From Planctomycetales bacterium 10988 (GTDB lineage: Bacteria > Planctomycetota > Planctomycetia > Pirellulales > Pb10988), in assembly GCA_009664345.1 (NCBI GenBank), contig CP043547.1, positions 248,001-312,000 of the forward strand: a stretch of 64,000 nucleotides of DNA. The letters run 5' to 3'. Below are positions 53,398-61,922 of the stretch, in pieces. Numbering within the stretch: the stretch's first letter is position 1; every line of letters starts with the position of its first letter. The translations under genes and the position numbers were made by a program. Below the pieces are notes generated by a model. It worked only from the letters and a program-made list of their open reading frames with translations. It was not told the DNA's origin and searched no databases.

Positions 53398-53882
53398 GTC
53401 GGCGGCGTGATATTTTTCTCCTGCACGGTCGTGTCGACGGTGACCTGCCGCAGCTCTTGAGGCCGGACTTGCTTGCTACGAACGGCCAGAGCGAGGGTCT
53501 CTTCCAGCAGCTGTTGCAGCCGTTCGGCCCCGACGCGTTGCCGCCATTTGATGAGCGCGGTGGGATGAATCGGCGGCACATGTTGCATCGTCGTGAAGCC
53601 GCAAAAGCACTGCCAGTACGGGTTTTCCACCCAACGATCCAGCAGCGATTCGTCCGACTCGCCGAAGGCGTGCTTGAGATAATGCAGCCCGACCATCAGC
53701 CGGGTGGCCTTCGCCGGAGCCCCGAAGTCGGCGGCATAACAGCCCTCGAACGCCGCCTCAAACCGCCGCCAATCGATCCGCTCGGCGAGACGAACAAGCG
53801 GATGCTCGGGGTTGAGAATCTGCTCGAACGACGCCCGAAACAGGTCCTGCTGGTTCGACTCTGGGTTCAAAGGCGGCTTCAT
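53382..53882 (-). pseudogene. IS5-family transposase, N-terminal part
   Basis: Starts MKPPLNPESNQQDLF with GGAG upstream. It has the DUF772 region ('HPLVRLAERIDWRRFEAAFE', 'TRLMVGLHYLKHAFGESDES', 'WVENPYWQCFCGFTTMQHVP') and the first catalytic Asp in 'QVTVDTTVQEKNIT'. It then runs out of frame into 'PPTRSCC' and stops. The remainder continues in the -1 frame. There is no strong slippery heptamer at the switch (only a run of five A), so a small deletion that disabled the gene is more likely than programmed shifting. Confidence 0.75.
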
Positions 53883-54076
53883 CACCGTTCTCCGTTTGCA
53901 AGGTTTGCAAGGTCAAGGCCGAAAATCCTGGCAAAGTTTACCCTACCCTTCGCCGGTGTTAAAGTTATCATACCCAGGAAAAATTGAATTTTTAAGACTT
54001 TTTCAGGGAGGACTAATTAATGGTGAGTATCAATAAATTCATTGAGTAGAAAACACTTGATCTTTTCCAACTTAAC

Positions 54077-54121
54077 AGCTTGCTCCCGTTAAATAGGGGA
54101 TGGTGCAAGCTATTTTCTTTT
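54077..54121 (+). terminator. Orphaned hairpin terminator
   Basis: AGCTTGC (54077-54083) pairs with GCAAGCT (54105-54111), with an inner TCCC/GGGGA extension, followed by ATTTTCTTTT. It is 63 bp beyond the IS end. No gene ends just upstream except the DUF1552 gene on the far side of the IS, whose terminator it probably was. Confidence 0.65.
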
Positions 54122-54311
54122 GATCAATTCTTACATAAAAGTCAGAAGAAACATTTGCAATCACCAAAACTCTGAGGTATGTTACCTCAATTATCGTGGA
54201 TAATTGTATATCACTTGGATCAATGAGGCTTTTATCGACTCCGTACTTTTCATGAATCGACTATCAAGTGATCCTTAGTTGAATTTCGAGGCACCCCACC
54301 AAGGAAGAAAA

Positions 54312-55274
54312 ATGTCAGATGAAAAAATAGACATGTCCACAGAAGGTCAAATTAGCGGGAAAGCTATGGTAAGTTTTCTTTTTGGAGTCTCTTCTTTCGG
54401 TTGTTTATGTCTAACAGGAATTCCAGCTATTATCCTCGGTTTTTTGGCCCGTGGTGAGATTCAAGAAACTGAAGGAAGACTTCGTGGAAATGGCCTTGCA
54501 TTGACAGGCATCATTCTTGGAGGGATTTCGACGCTAGGAACTGTCATTTTATTACCTCTTATCGCTCTACTTTTACCGGCAATTCAAGCGACCCAAGCTT
54601 TGGCCAAACAGCAACTGAGTATCAACCGTGCAAGAATGGTCGGGCTTGCCTGTGTGCAATACGAGTCTAGCCATGGTTATTTTAGAGGAACGGTAGATCA
54701 ATCTGACATTGCACCGGAAAACCGGCTTAGTCTCTTTGTAGAATTATTGCCTTATATGGAACGTCAGGATGTTTATGCAAATGTAAATAAAGAATTGGGT
54801 TGGGACGATCCAAATCAATCGGACGCATTAAATATTTCCTTACCGCAACTCCTTCATCCTGACGCATCTCAAAATCAACCTTTTACAACTTACATTGGAA
54901 ATGCGGGACTTGGGAAAAATGTAGCAAGTTTAAAAGTGGACGATCCTAACGCTGGAATTTTTCTCAATGATGAAAAGGTAACAATTTCCATGATTCAGGA
55001 TGGCGATGGCACTGCTTACACCGCGATGATTTTGGATACACGCAATCAACTCGGCCCGTGGGCAGCCGGCGGATTTCCCACGATTCGAGGGCTTATCCCA
55101 GAGAGAACTCCCTACATTGGACAGACTGGGCAATTTGGTGGGTGGGACGCCGCAGGAACAATCGTCATCTTTGCAGACGTTCATGTTTCAACTTACCTCC
55201 CTAATACTGATGCGGAAGTCTTTCAAGCTCTATTTACAAAAGATGGAAAAGAAGAAGCCTCTCTCATAGAATAA
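54312..55274 (+). CDS. DUF4190/DUF1559 membrane protein
   Basis: 320 residues. The N-terminus has two membrane helices in a DUF4190 arrangement ('MVSFLFGVSSFGCLCLTGIP', 'LALTGIILGGISTLGTVILL'). A DUF1559-like extracytoplasmic region follows ('LLPYMERQDVYANVNKELGW', 'ISMIQDGDGTAYTAMILDTR', 'TIVIFADVHVSTYLPN'). DUF1559 proteins are abundant in planctomycetes and usually carry a pilin-like leader; here the membrane anchor is the DUF4190 module instead. The ATG at 54312 follows AGGAAG. The DNA is AT-rich. Function is unknown, perhaps a pseudopilin-like surface component. Confidence 0.8.
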   Translation: MSDEKIDMSTEGQISGKAMVSFLFGVSSFGCLCLTGIPAIILGFLARGEIQETEGRLRGNGLALTGIILGGISTLGTVILLPLIALLLPAIQATQALAKQQLSINRARMVGLACVQYESSHGYFRGTVDQSDIAPENRLSLFVELLPYMERQDVYANVNKELGWDDPNQSDALNISLPQLLHPDASQNQPFTTYIGNAGLGKNVASLKVDDPNAGIFLNDEKVTISMIQDGDGTAYTAMILDTRNQLGPWAAGGFPTIRGLIPERTPYIGQTGQFGGWDAAGTIVIFADVHVSTYLPNTDAEVFQALFTKDGKEEASLIE

Positions 55275-55409
55275 TCACTGAAATAGAAATGATACTTCCT
55301 TAAGCTAAAGCCTTTTCTATAGAAGAGGAAAGGAATTATTCTTCATAAATCTTTTTATATAGAGGATTTAGGTCATCATTAAGAAGTAGGCATTAGATGG
55401 AAGTGAGAA

Positions 55410-55433
55410 CTGCCCAGCAAGGACTCGAACCTA
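55410..55433 (-). tRNA. 3' half of an IS-interrupted tRNA-like gene
   Basis: Read on the minus strand this half gives the T arm (stem, TTCGAGT loop) and the 3' acceptor CTGGGCA plus discriminator G; no CCA is encoded. The 5' half lies at 56374-56422 beyond a 940-bp IS. The junction is CTA|IS|TAG, inside the T stem. Confidence 0.75.
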
Positions 55434-55517
55434 GGCTCTGTCTGAAAAGGTACTTGCATCTCTGTTCGCACTTTCTCAGACTGGAAGGAACTCGTTTCTT
55501 TCGCCAAGGAGGTTCTT

Positions 55518-55895
55518 ATGCCACGCCATCAACTGACCGACGATCAGTGGGAATGTATCCACGATCTGTTCCCCCAACCCCAACGGACCGGGCGGCCGCC
55601 GAAGGATCGACGTCAGGTGATCAACGCCATTTTGTGGGTCTTGCGGACCGGGTCTCCTTGGCGAGACCTCCCCGCGGAGTACGGCCCGTGGCAGACGATT
55701 TATCACCGCTTCAATGCCTGGAATGCCGACGGGACGCTCGACCAGATTCTCGATCGGTTGCGAGCGGCCTACCTCGATACCGGGGCGATCGTGGGCGAAC
55801 TGTGGTGCGTCGACGGGACCTCCGTCCGAGCCCATCGTTGTGCGGCAGGCGGTGGCAAAAAAGCGACCCGCACGAACCAAGCGACCACGCCTTAG
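55518..55895 (+). CDS. IS5-family transposase OrfA (copy 2)
   Basis: Counterpart of the copy 1 OrfA: 125 residues, start MPRHQLTDDQWECI after AAGGAGG, first catalytic Asp in 'WCVDGTSVRAHR'. The slippery A6G run is at 55857-55863, with the codons AAA AAA followed by G. It differs from copy 1 at one Glu/Val and one Ser/Asn position. Confidence 0.9.
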   Translation: MPRHQLTDDQWECIHDLFPQPQRTGRPPKDRRQVINAILWVLRTGSPWRDLPAEYGPWQTIYHRFNAWNADGTLDQILDRLRAAYLDTGAIVGELWCVDGTSVRAHRCAAGGGKKATRTNQATTP

Positions 55896-56356
55896 GCCGT
55901 TCTCGCGGGGGTTTTTCCACGAAAATTCACCTCCTGTGCGACGGGCAGGGACATCCGCTGGCCTTCCATCTCACTGCCGGACAAGCCCATGAGAGCACCG
56001 CGCTGGAGCCGTTGCTCGAACGTGCCGAGGAGGAGTTGATCGACTCGTGCGGCCAACCGCTGGCCTGGCCGATGCGGCTGGCGGGCGATAAAGCCTACCG
56101 AGCAGATTGGATCGACGAGCTCCTGGAGTCGCTGGAAATCACTCCGGTAATCCCCTCCAAGTCGAGCGAACGAAACCGGCGAGCGGCCGAGTTCGATCAA
56201 GACCAATACCGCCGCCGCAACATCGTCGAGCGCGTCATCGGCTGGCTGAAAGAATGCCGTCGCGTCTTCGCACGCTTCGAGAAAACCGCCCTCAACTATG
56301 CCGGCATGCTCAAACTGGCGATCATTCAACGCTACTTGAAGTTAATCATCGCCTAA
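55862..56356 (+). CDS. IS5-family transposase OrfB (copy 2), expressed by -1 frameshift
   Basis: Catalytic half of the transposase, reached by a -1 slip at A6G and beginning 'SDPHEPSDHALGRSRGGFST'. The second Asp is in 'LAGDKAYRAD' and the Glu in 'VERVIGWLKECRRV'. The stop overlaps the first base of the right inverted repeat. The frame is intact, so this copy should make an active enzyme of about 279 residues. Confidence 0.87.
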   Translation, partial: SDPHEPSDHALGRSRGGFSTKIHLLCDGQGHPLAFHLTAGQAHESTALEPLLERAEEELIDSCGQPLAWPMRLAGDKAYRADWIDELLESLEITPVIPSKSSERNRRAAEFDQDQYRRRNIVERVIGWLKECRRVFARFEKTALNYAGMLKLAIIQRYLKLIIA

Positions 56357-56373
56357 CCTTTTCAGACAGAGCC

Positions 56374-56422
56374 TAGACTAACCGATTAAGGTCAGCCGTG
56401 CTGCCGATTACACCACTGGGCA
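56374..56422 (-). tRNA. 5' half of an IS-interrupted tRNA-like gene
   Basis: On the minus strand this reads TGCCCAG (5' acceptor, fully complementary to the 3' half), a D arm 'GTGTAATCGGCAGCAC' typical of Gln/Glu-type tRNAs, and an anticodon arm. Rejoined with 55410-55433 after removing the IS and one TA, it makes a 71-nt cloverleaf. The anticodon hairpin CTGAC/GTTAG leaves an 8-nt loop (CTTAATCG) instead of 7, so the anticodon is uncertain and the gene may have been decaying before the insertion. Confidence 0.7.
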
Positions 56423-56747
56423 ATGCCTTGAATTTTCTAATCGCTTGGACGAGCTATCTTCGAATGAGGTTCGTTTTCTAGGACGATTTTTGAGCTTATC
56501 CCACTTCCCGAAAAATTGGTCTCAACATGAACGCCCTTTTCTATTAGAGTCTTGTCGTTCACTCGATCACTTCTACGTAAATTACTGAAATCAACGTTTT
56601 GTCTCTTCAGAGATAAAAGCAAATCAATAACGAGATCACCAGAAATATCGGGAGTTGCCCCGAATCTGGCGGTTTTGAAGATACCCCCTCTCTTTCTTTG
56701 CAGGAAGCGAAGAGACCATCATTTCTAAATAAGCCGGGTAGGAACCC
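56423..56747. other. Intergenic region upstream of the WecA/MraY-like gene
   Basis: About 325 bp between the tRNA-like 5' end and the transferase gene. It should carry both promoters. I see no gene, hairpin terminator or repeat in it. Confidence 0.5.
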
Positions 56748-58439
56748 ATGATCAATTTGGTATTTGTCACTCTGGCGGCAATGATTGCAACGCTAGTGTT
56801 GACCCCGATCGTTCGGGTCCTCGCTCTCAAAGTAGGGCTGATGGACTCTCCGGATGGACATCGAAAAACACATCCTTTGCCGGTTTCTTTAGGAGGCGGA
56901 TTGGCGGTGCTGCTCGGTTTGCTTCTGGGTCTGGGATTTATTATCTGCTATTCCGCCGATTTAAGGGCTCAGTTTTGGGCCGATTTCCGAGATTTGAGTA
57001 GCCTGTTTGTGGCCGCATTGGTGATCACCGGCGTGGGGCTGGTCGATGATGTTTGGGGATTGCGAGGAAGGCAAAAACTCATTGGTCAGATTGTGGCCGC
57101 CGGCGTTCTCGTTTTCACCGGATTAGTTGTCGAGCAAGTGAGTCTTCTCGGTTGGGAAATTCACTTAGGTGTCTTGGCGATTCCTTTCACTATCTTTTGG
57201 TTGTTGGGAGCGATCAATTCGCTCAATCTTATTGATGGCATTGATGGCTTGGCGAGTAGCACCGGGATCATTTTAAGTTTAACCGTTGGAACGATGGCCT
57301 TGGCGACTTCCCACGTTCCGGAGGCTGTTCTCTGTTTTGCCTTGGCGGGGAGTTTATTTGGATTTCTCCGTTATAATTTTCCCCCGGCGAAAATCTTTCT
57401 CGGCGATGCGGGAAGCATGCTGATTGGGCTTTTCATAGGCGTAATGGCTATTAAAGCCGCCCTGAAAGGTCCGGCCACCGCAGCGATGGCGGCTCCCCTG
57501 ACAGTCTGGATTGTGCCGATATTGGATTCTTCTGCGGCGATTTTGCGAAGAAAGCTGACAGGCAGAAGCATCTATGTGCCGGATCGAGGACATCTCCATC
57601 ATTGCCTGTTGAATCGAGGGTGGAGTAATCGAGCAACGCTTGGTTGGATTTCAACTCTTTGCGCGATCAGCGGCATCGGGGCATTAATTACAGTATATCA
57701 AAAGAACGAACTTTTCGCCCTCTTGGTCGCTTTGGCGATGATTGCGATTTTGGTCAGTTTTCGCGTCTTTGGGCATGTGGAGTTTCTACTCTTCCGTGCT
57801 CGGCTTTCCTCGATCGGTTGGTCCCTATTGACACCTTTGACCAGAAGACGCCAAGGGGAAGTTTTCACAAATGCCTTGCAATTGGAAGGAACACGGCGGT
57901 GGGATGCCATTTGGCAACAGATGGTTCAAACCGCAGAGCAATTTCAATTAACCGGTTTAGAATTGAATATTGTTTTGCCTTCGTTAAGCGAAAACTTTCA
58001 TGCTCACTGGTCGCAAAAGAGCAACGCCGATCGCGAGAAACAGTGGACGATCTCTCTGCCTTTCTTGCGAAAAGGCCACCTGATTGGAAATTTGCAACTG
58101 AGTGGAAAGCCGGAAAAGAGTTTTATCTGTGCCCAACTTGGCCCGATCCTGCAACGTTTCCATGAATTCGAAACGGAGCTGTTGGTGTTAGCGGACTTGC
58201 AGCAGGAAACCTCGGCGGCTCCGTTGGACGAAGCCGCGATCGAGGCAAAAGAACAAGCGATTATCGCCGAGCTTATCGAAGAAAACTCCTCTTTCCCCGT
58301 TGTTTATCAAGGGGAAACGCATACTAGTCCGGCACTGGAAGAGGCAACCACCGACGAAGAGGCAACCACCGACGAAGAGAAGACTTCCGAAGATCGCAAC
58401 GACGACGATCAACAATGGCCTCGTCGGGCTTCGGCGTAA
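56748..58439 (+). CDS. MraY/WecA-family undecaprenyl-phosphate sugar-1-P transferase
   Basis: 563-residue integral membrane enzyme that moves a sugar-1-phosphate from a UDP-sugar to undecaprenyl phosphate, starting a surface polysaccharide. Helices run through the first 340 residues. Motifs are 'DSPDGHRKTHPLPVSLGGGL', 'GVGLVDDVWGLRGRQKLIGQ', 'SLNLIDGIDGLASSTG', 'KIFLGDAGSMLIGL' and the HxxH in 'GHLHHCLLNRGW'. It looks closer to WecA than to peptidoglycan MraY. About 220 soluble C-terminal residues are extra for the family. They end in short tandem acidic repeats (EEATTD twice, encoded by an 18-bp DNA repeat near 58,340-58,378). Confidence 0.9.
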   Translation: MINLVFVTLAAMIATLVLTPIVRVLALKVGLMDSPDGHRKTHPLPVSLGGGLAVLLGLLLGLGFIICYSADLRAQFWADFRDLSSLFVAALVITGVGLVDDVWGLRGRQKLIGQIVAAGVLVFTGLVVEQVSLLGWEIHLGVLAIPFTIFWLLGAINSLNLIDGIDGLASSTGIILSLTVGTMALATSHVPEAVLCFALAGSLFGFLRYNFPPAKIFLGDAGSMLIGLFIGVMAIKAALKGPATAAMAAPLTVWIVPILDSSAAILRRKLTGRSIYVPDRGHLHHCLLNRGWSNRATLGWISTLCAISGIGALITVYQKNELFALLVALAMIAILVSFRVFGHVEFLLFRARLSSIGWSLLTPLTRRRQGEVFTNALQLEGTRRWDAIWQQMVQTAEQFQLTGLELNIVLPSLSENFHAHWSQKSNADREKQWTISLPFLRKGHLIGNLQLSGKPEKSFICAQLGPILQRFHEFETELLVLADLQQETSAAPLDEAAIEAKEQAIIAELIEENSSFPVVYQGETHTSPALEEATTDEEATTDEEKTSEDRNDDDQQWPRRASA

Positions 58440-58475
58440 CTTATTTACTTGGAAGCAACGGAAGAAAGCGTTCCC

Positions 58476-60059
58476 TTATTCCCATTCAATCGTGGCTGGG
58501 GGTTTGGAGCTGATGTCGTAAACAACTCGGTTGACGCCCTTCACTTCATTGATAATTCGAGTGGAGATTTGGGCGAGAAGGTCGTAAGGCAAGCGACTCC
58601 AATCGGCGGTCATGAAGTCATCGGTATTGACGGCCCGGATCGCGATGCAATTTTCGTAAGTCCGGGCATCGCCCATCACACCGACGGATTGCACCGGCAA
58701 GAGAACCGCGAAACATTGAGCGGTTTTGTCGTAATAACCGGCCTTTTTAATCTCATCGATCAGGAGATGGTCCGCTTCTCGCAAGATCACCAGGCGATCG
58801 CGGGTGACTTCGCCCAAGCAGCGAACGGCCAAACCCGGACCGGGGAACGGATGTCGCCAAACAATTTCCGCTGGCAAACCAAGCTCCGTGCCGAGGCGGC
58901 GAACTTCATCTTTGAATAAATCCCGTAGCGGTTCGATCAATTCTAAACCAAGTTCCGCCGGCAAACCGCCTACATTATGATGAGACTTGATTGTCTCCGC
59001 AGGACCATCGATGGCGGCACCACTTTCAATCACGTCAGGATAGAGAGTTCCTTGAGCGAGGAAGTGGGCATCTTCAATCTCTTTGGCTTCTTCCCGAAAG
59101 CATTCGATAAAACGATGCCCGATCCGAATCCGTTTGGTTTGCGGATCGACCGTTCCTGCCAAATCCGCCAAGAAGCTGTCTTCCGCTTCGTTGACATGGA
59201 GATCGGTTTTGAAATGCTGAGAAAATTCTCGAGTGACCGACTCTTTCTCGCCTTTTCGTAAAAGGCCGTTATCAACCAAAATACAAGAGAGTTGATCTCC
59301 AATCGCTTTTTGAATCAACGCCGCGGTGACGGAAGAATCGACCCCACCTGAAAGCCCGCAAATGACCCTTTTCTTGCCCACTCGTTTGCGGATTTGTTCG
59401 ATCATTTCTTGGGCAAAATCGTCCAGCTTCCAATTCTTTTCACATTTGCAAACTTGGAAAAGGAAATTGGCGAGGATCTGTTTCCCTTGCGGAGTGTGTG
59501 TCACTTCCGGATGAAACTGCAAACCATAAACAGGGCGAGAGACATGCTTGACGGCAGCGAAGGGACTGGAAGAAGTCCGAGCAAGGGAAACAAAATCGGA
59601 AGAGACTTCCTCGACATAATCTCCGTGGCTCATCCAAACTTCAAATTTATCGGGAAGATCAACTAAAAGATCGTTCTCAATGAGTTGCTCGCAGAAGGCC
59701 CGGCCATATTCGCGGGTCGAAGTGTTTTGGACTTTGCCGCCAAGCTGTTCACAAGCGAGTTGCATTCCATAACAAATGCCCAGAATCGGAATGCCGAGTT
59801 CCATTACATCCGGGTCGCACTTGGGGGCACCTTTGGCATAAACACTGGAAGGTCCACCGGAGAAGATGATCCCTTTGGGGTTGAGTTCCTTCACCCGAGA
59901 GGCGGGGAGATCGTGGCGAACGATTTGGCAATAAACTTCTTGTTCGCGGACGCGGCGGGCGATGAGCTGTGCATATTGGGAGCCAAAGTCGAAAACGAGG
60001 ACCGATCCTTGTGCGGCATCAAGGGTGGTGACTGGATTGGTTTCGGCTTCCGTTGGCAT
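58476..60059 (-). CDS. guaA: GMP synthase (glutamine-hydrolysing)
   Basis: Amination of XMP to GMP with glutamine and ATP, in the cytoplasm. 527 residues, the normal size. The glutaminase domain has the Cys nucleophile in '[12 protein letters not shown]' and His-Glu in '[12 protein letters not shown]'. The synthetase domain has the PP-loop '[16 protein letters not shown]' and the C-terminal dimer region with '[18 protein letters not shown]' and '[16 protein letters not shown]'-like ending. The start is the ATG at 60059 with GGGGGAG upstream; the open frame extends 39 codons further without similarity. Convergent with the WecA/MraY-like gene 36 bp away. Confidence 0.96.
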   Translation of the reverse strand: MPTEAETNPVTTLDAAQGSVLVFDFGSQYAQLIARRVREQEVYCQIVRHDLPASRVKELNPKGIIFSGGPSSVYAKGAPKCDPDVMELGIPILGICYGMQLACEQLGGKVQNTSTREYGRAFCEQLIENDLLVDLPDKFEVWMSHGDYVEEVSSDFVSLARTSSSPFAAVKHVSRPVYGLQFHPEVTHTPQGKQILANFLFQVCKCEKNWKLDDFAQEMIEQIRKRVGKKRVICGLSGGVDSSVTAALIQKAIGDQLSCILVDNGLLRKGEKESVTREFSQHFKTDLHVNEAEDSFLADLAGTVDPQTKRIRIGHRFIECFREEAKEIEDAHFLAQGTLYPDVIESGAAIDGPAETIKSHHNVGGLPAELGLELIEPLRDLFKDEVRRLGTELGLPAEIVWRHPFPGPGLAVRCLGEVTRDRLVILREADHLLIDEIKKAGYYDKTAQCFAVLLPVQSVGVMGDARTYENCIAIRAVNTDDFMTADWSRLPYDLLAQISTRIINEVKGVNRVVYDISSKPPATIEWE

Positions 60060-60242
60060 CGCAAATTCTCCCCCGGTGCAATCACATCGTGAGTTGCTAA
60101 CTGATTCAGGCTCAAGGGTTTCCTCTAATAAACTTTCAGAGAAAACTTCCTCAAAAGCAAAGAATGAGTTTACCAACTTAGGATGAAATTGCCCAGGGGG
60201 AGGAGGGAACTTCTGAAAAGAGAATCTTCTCTTTTGTTCAGG

Positions 60243-61532
60243 TTAGTCTCGTTTTTCCAACGGAACGAATTCACGATGTTGCGGACCTTCATAAATCTGA
60301 CGAGGTCGGCAAATCCGCGAGGTCTTCGAAGCGTGCATCTCCTTCCAATGGCCAATCCAACCTGGCAGGCGGCCAATGGCGAAGAGGACCGTGAACATCG
60401 GGACCGGTATGCCCATCAAGCGATAGATCACTCCGGAGTAGAAGTCGACATTCGGATAGAGTTTACGATCCTTGAAGTAACTGTCGGAAAGGGCCGCTTC
60501 TTCAAGTTCCTTGGCAATGTCAAAGAACGGGTCTTTGACTTCCAATTTACCGAGGAGTTTATCGCAGGTCTTCTTGATGATCTTCGCGCGAGGATCGTAA
60601 TTTTTATAGACACGGTGGCCAAAGCCCATCAAGCGGAAACCGCTCTCTTTGTTTTTGGCCATGTCAATATATTTACCGACATCGCCGCCATCGCGTTTGA
60701 TGGCTTCAAGCATATTGACCACCGCTTCGTTGGCACCACCATGCAGCGGTCCCCAGAGTGCCCCGATCCCGGCGGAAATCGAAGCGAAGAGGTTCGCTCC
60801 ACTACTTCCTACCATACGGACCGTCGAGGTACTACAGTTTTGTTCGTGATCGGCATGCACAATCAACAACAGATTCAACGCATCGACCATATCTTGATCG
60901 AGTTCGTATTCCTCTGTCGGCACCGAAAACATCATGTGCAAGAAGTTCGCACAATAGTCCAGCGAATTGCGGGGGTAAGCCAGCGGTTGGCCGATCGATT
61001 TCTTATGGCTATAGGCAGCGATCGTCGGGAGTTTCGCCAAGAGACGGTGCTCAGAAATGCGGACTTGAGCAGGATCGCGCGGATCGAGCGAATCTTGATA
61101 GAAGGTCGACATGGCCCCGACGACGGAACTCAGCATCGCCATCGGGTGGGCATCGCGAGGAAACCCGTTGTAGAACAGTTTTAAATCTTCATGCAACATC
61201 GTGTGGTTGCGAAGATCGGATTTAAATTGGTTGATTTGCTCTTCATTGGGCAAAGACCCGTAAAGCAGCAGATAAACAATTTCCACAAAGCTGCATTGCA
61301 AGCAAAGGTCTTCGATGGAATAGCCACGATAGCGTAAAACGCCGGCTTCCCCATCAAGATAAGTGATTGCACTGCGAGTGGCTCCCGTATTTGCATACCC
61401 TTCATCTAAAGTGATATATCCGGTCTGCCCCCGAAGCTTGGAGATGTCGATCCCTTTTTCTTCTTCCGTCCCTTCCACAACGGGAAGTTCGATTTCTTTG
61501 TCAGCGAGTACAATCTTGGCAACCTCGCTCAT
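60243..61532 (-). CDS. gltA: Citrate synthase
   Basis: Condenses acetyl-CoA with oxaloacetate to citrate, the entry step of the TCA cycle. 429 residues, typical bacterial hexameric type. The catalytic residues are in 'GALWGPLHGGANEAV' (His), 'LMGFGHRVYKNYDPR' (His) and 'YPNVDFYSGVIYRLMG' (Asp). The ATG at 61532 has AGGAG upstream. It is a single gene, with guaA 183 bp downstream on the same strand. The motif TTTTGACC..TGGCTCT shared with the sigma-factor upstream region lies about 35-50 bp before the start. Confidence 0.97.
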   Translation of the reverse strand: MSEVAKIVLADKEIELPVVEGTEEEKGIDISKLRGQTGYITLDEGYANTGATRSAITYLDGEAGVLRYRGYSIEDLCLQCSFVEIVYLLLYGSLPNEEQINQFKSDLRNHTMLHEDLKLFYNGFPRDAHPMAMLSSVVGAMSTFYQDSLDPRDPAQVRISEHRLLAKLPTIAAYSHKKSIGQPLAYPRNSLDYCANFLHMMFSVPTEEYELDQDMVDALNLLLIVHADHEQNCSTSTVRMVGSSGANLFASISAGIGALWGPLHGGANEAVVNMLEAIKRDGGDVGKYIDMAKNKESGFRLMGFGHRVYKNYDPRAKIIKKTCDKLLGKLEVKDPFFDIAKELEEAALSDSYFKDRKLYPNVDFYSGVIYRLMGIPVPMFTVLFAIGRLPGWIGHWKEMHASKTSRICRPRQIYEGPQHREFVPLEKRD

Positions 61533-61565
61533 GGAGGCACTTCTCCTTTCTCAAGACACGTGATA

Positions 61566-61585
61566 AGAGCCAGGGGTCAAAAGTA
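61566..61585. repeat. Dispersed repeat, short copy upstream of gltA
   Basis: AGAGCCAGGGGTCAAAAGTA shares AGAGCCA.(T/G)GGTCAAAA with copies at 27610 and 61860. GGTCAAAAGTA (61575-61585) is inverted at 61911-61921. Confidence 0.6.
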
Positions 61586-61859
61586 ACCGGACCAGCGGGA
61601 AATACGGGAAAATGCAATCATCCAAGCCAAATGTCCCGGAACGATTGGCTTCTCGCGAAGAGCGGCATCCGGCGATTCGCCAAATGGCTCACACTTTTGA
61701 AAGCACACGAGAAAGCAAGCCGTGATTGTTTTGCGTAGATTGGAAAACCACGATGGCGGCTGGTGTTCAACCTCTGCTCAACGGGTCCTATCCGATGATC
61801 CTTATCGGTATTGTCGCACCCAATTAGGTTTGACAAGTAGTACTTTGATGCAATTTCTT

Positions 61860-61922
61860 AGAGCCAGTGGTCAAAACCCTTCAGAACCAGGTAAAGGTGA
61901 CTCCTAAACTACTTTTGACCAC
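61860..61922. repeat. Dispersed repeat, 61-kb copy
   Basis: TAGAGCCAGTGGTCAAAACC from 61859 matches the 27-kb copy except for one base. TGGTCAAAA (61869-61877) is inverted as TTTTGACCA at 61914-61922. CTAAACTACTTTTGACC (61905-61921) is the inverse of the right part of the 27-kb copy. Confidence 0.75.

Larger units (their letters stand above)
52475..54014 (-). mobile_element. IS5-family element, about 1.54 kb, frameshifted
   Basis: The ends are imperfect inverted repeats: AGTCGTCCCTGAAAAAAGG from 52475 and AGTCCTCCCTGAAAAAGTC read inward from 54014. No matching target duplication is evident. It holds one IS5-type transposase split into two frames on the minus strand. It lies between the second DUF1552 gene and a hairpin terminator, so it probably separated that operon from its terminator. 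Confidence 0.75.
55434..56373 (+). mobile_element. IS5-family (IS427-like) insertion sequence, copy 2, 940 bp
   Basis: Same length, ends and gene layout as the element at 7722-8661, but in the opposite orientation. The 18-bp ends are GGCTCTGTCTGAAAAGGT at 55434-55451 and its complement at 56356-56373. Flanks CTA and TAG again indicate a CTAG target with TA duplicated. The protein products differ from copy 1 at only a few residues (for example GAIVGEL versus GAIEGEL and NIVERV versus NLIERV). It interrupts a tRNA-like gene. Confidence 0.94.

Noticed and set aside
52475-54014. Programmed frameshift in the 1.54-kb IS5 element
   Set aside because: Unlike the 940-bp IS there is no A6G-type heptamer at the frame switch, and the sequence looks like a small deletion; kept only as an open question in the findings.
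58300-58380. Possible CRISPR-like tandem repeat
   Set aside because: Only two 18-bp units inside a coding frame, with no spacers; it is a protein low-complexity repeat.
61618-61907. Short open frames on both strands in the gltA-rsmD gap
   Set aside because: Both are 60-72 codons, overlap each other, have no ribosome sites and match no family I know.
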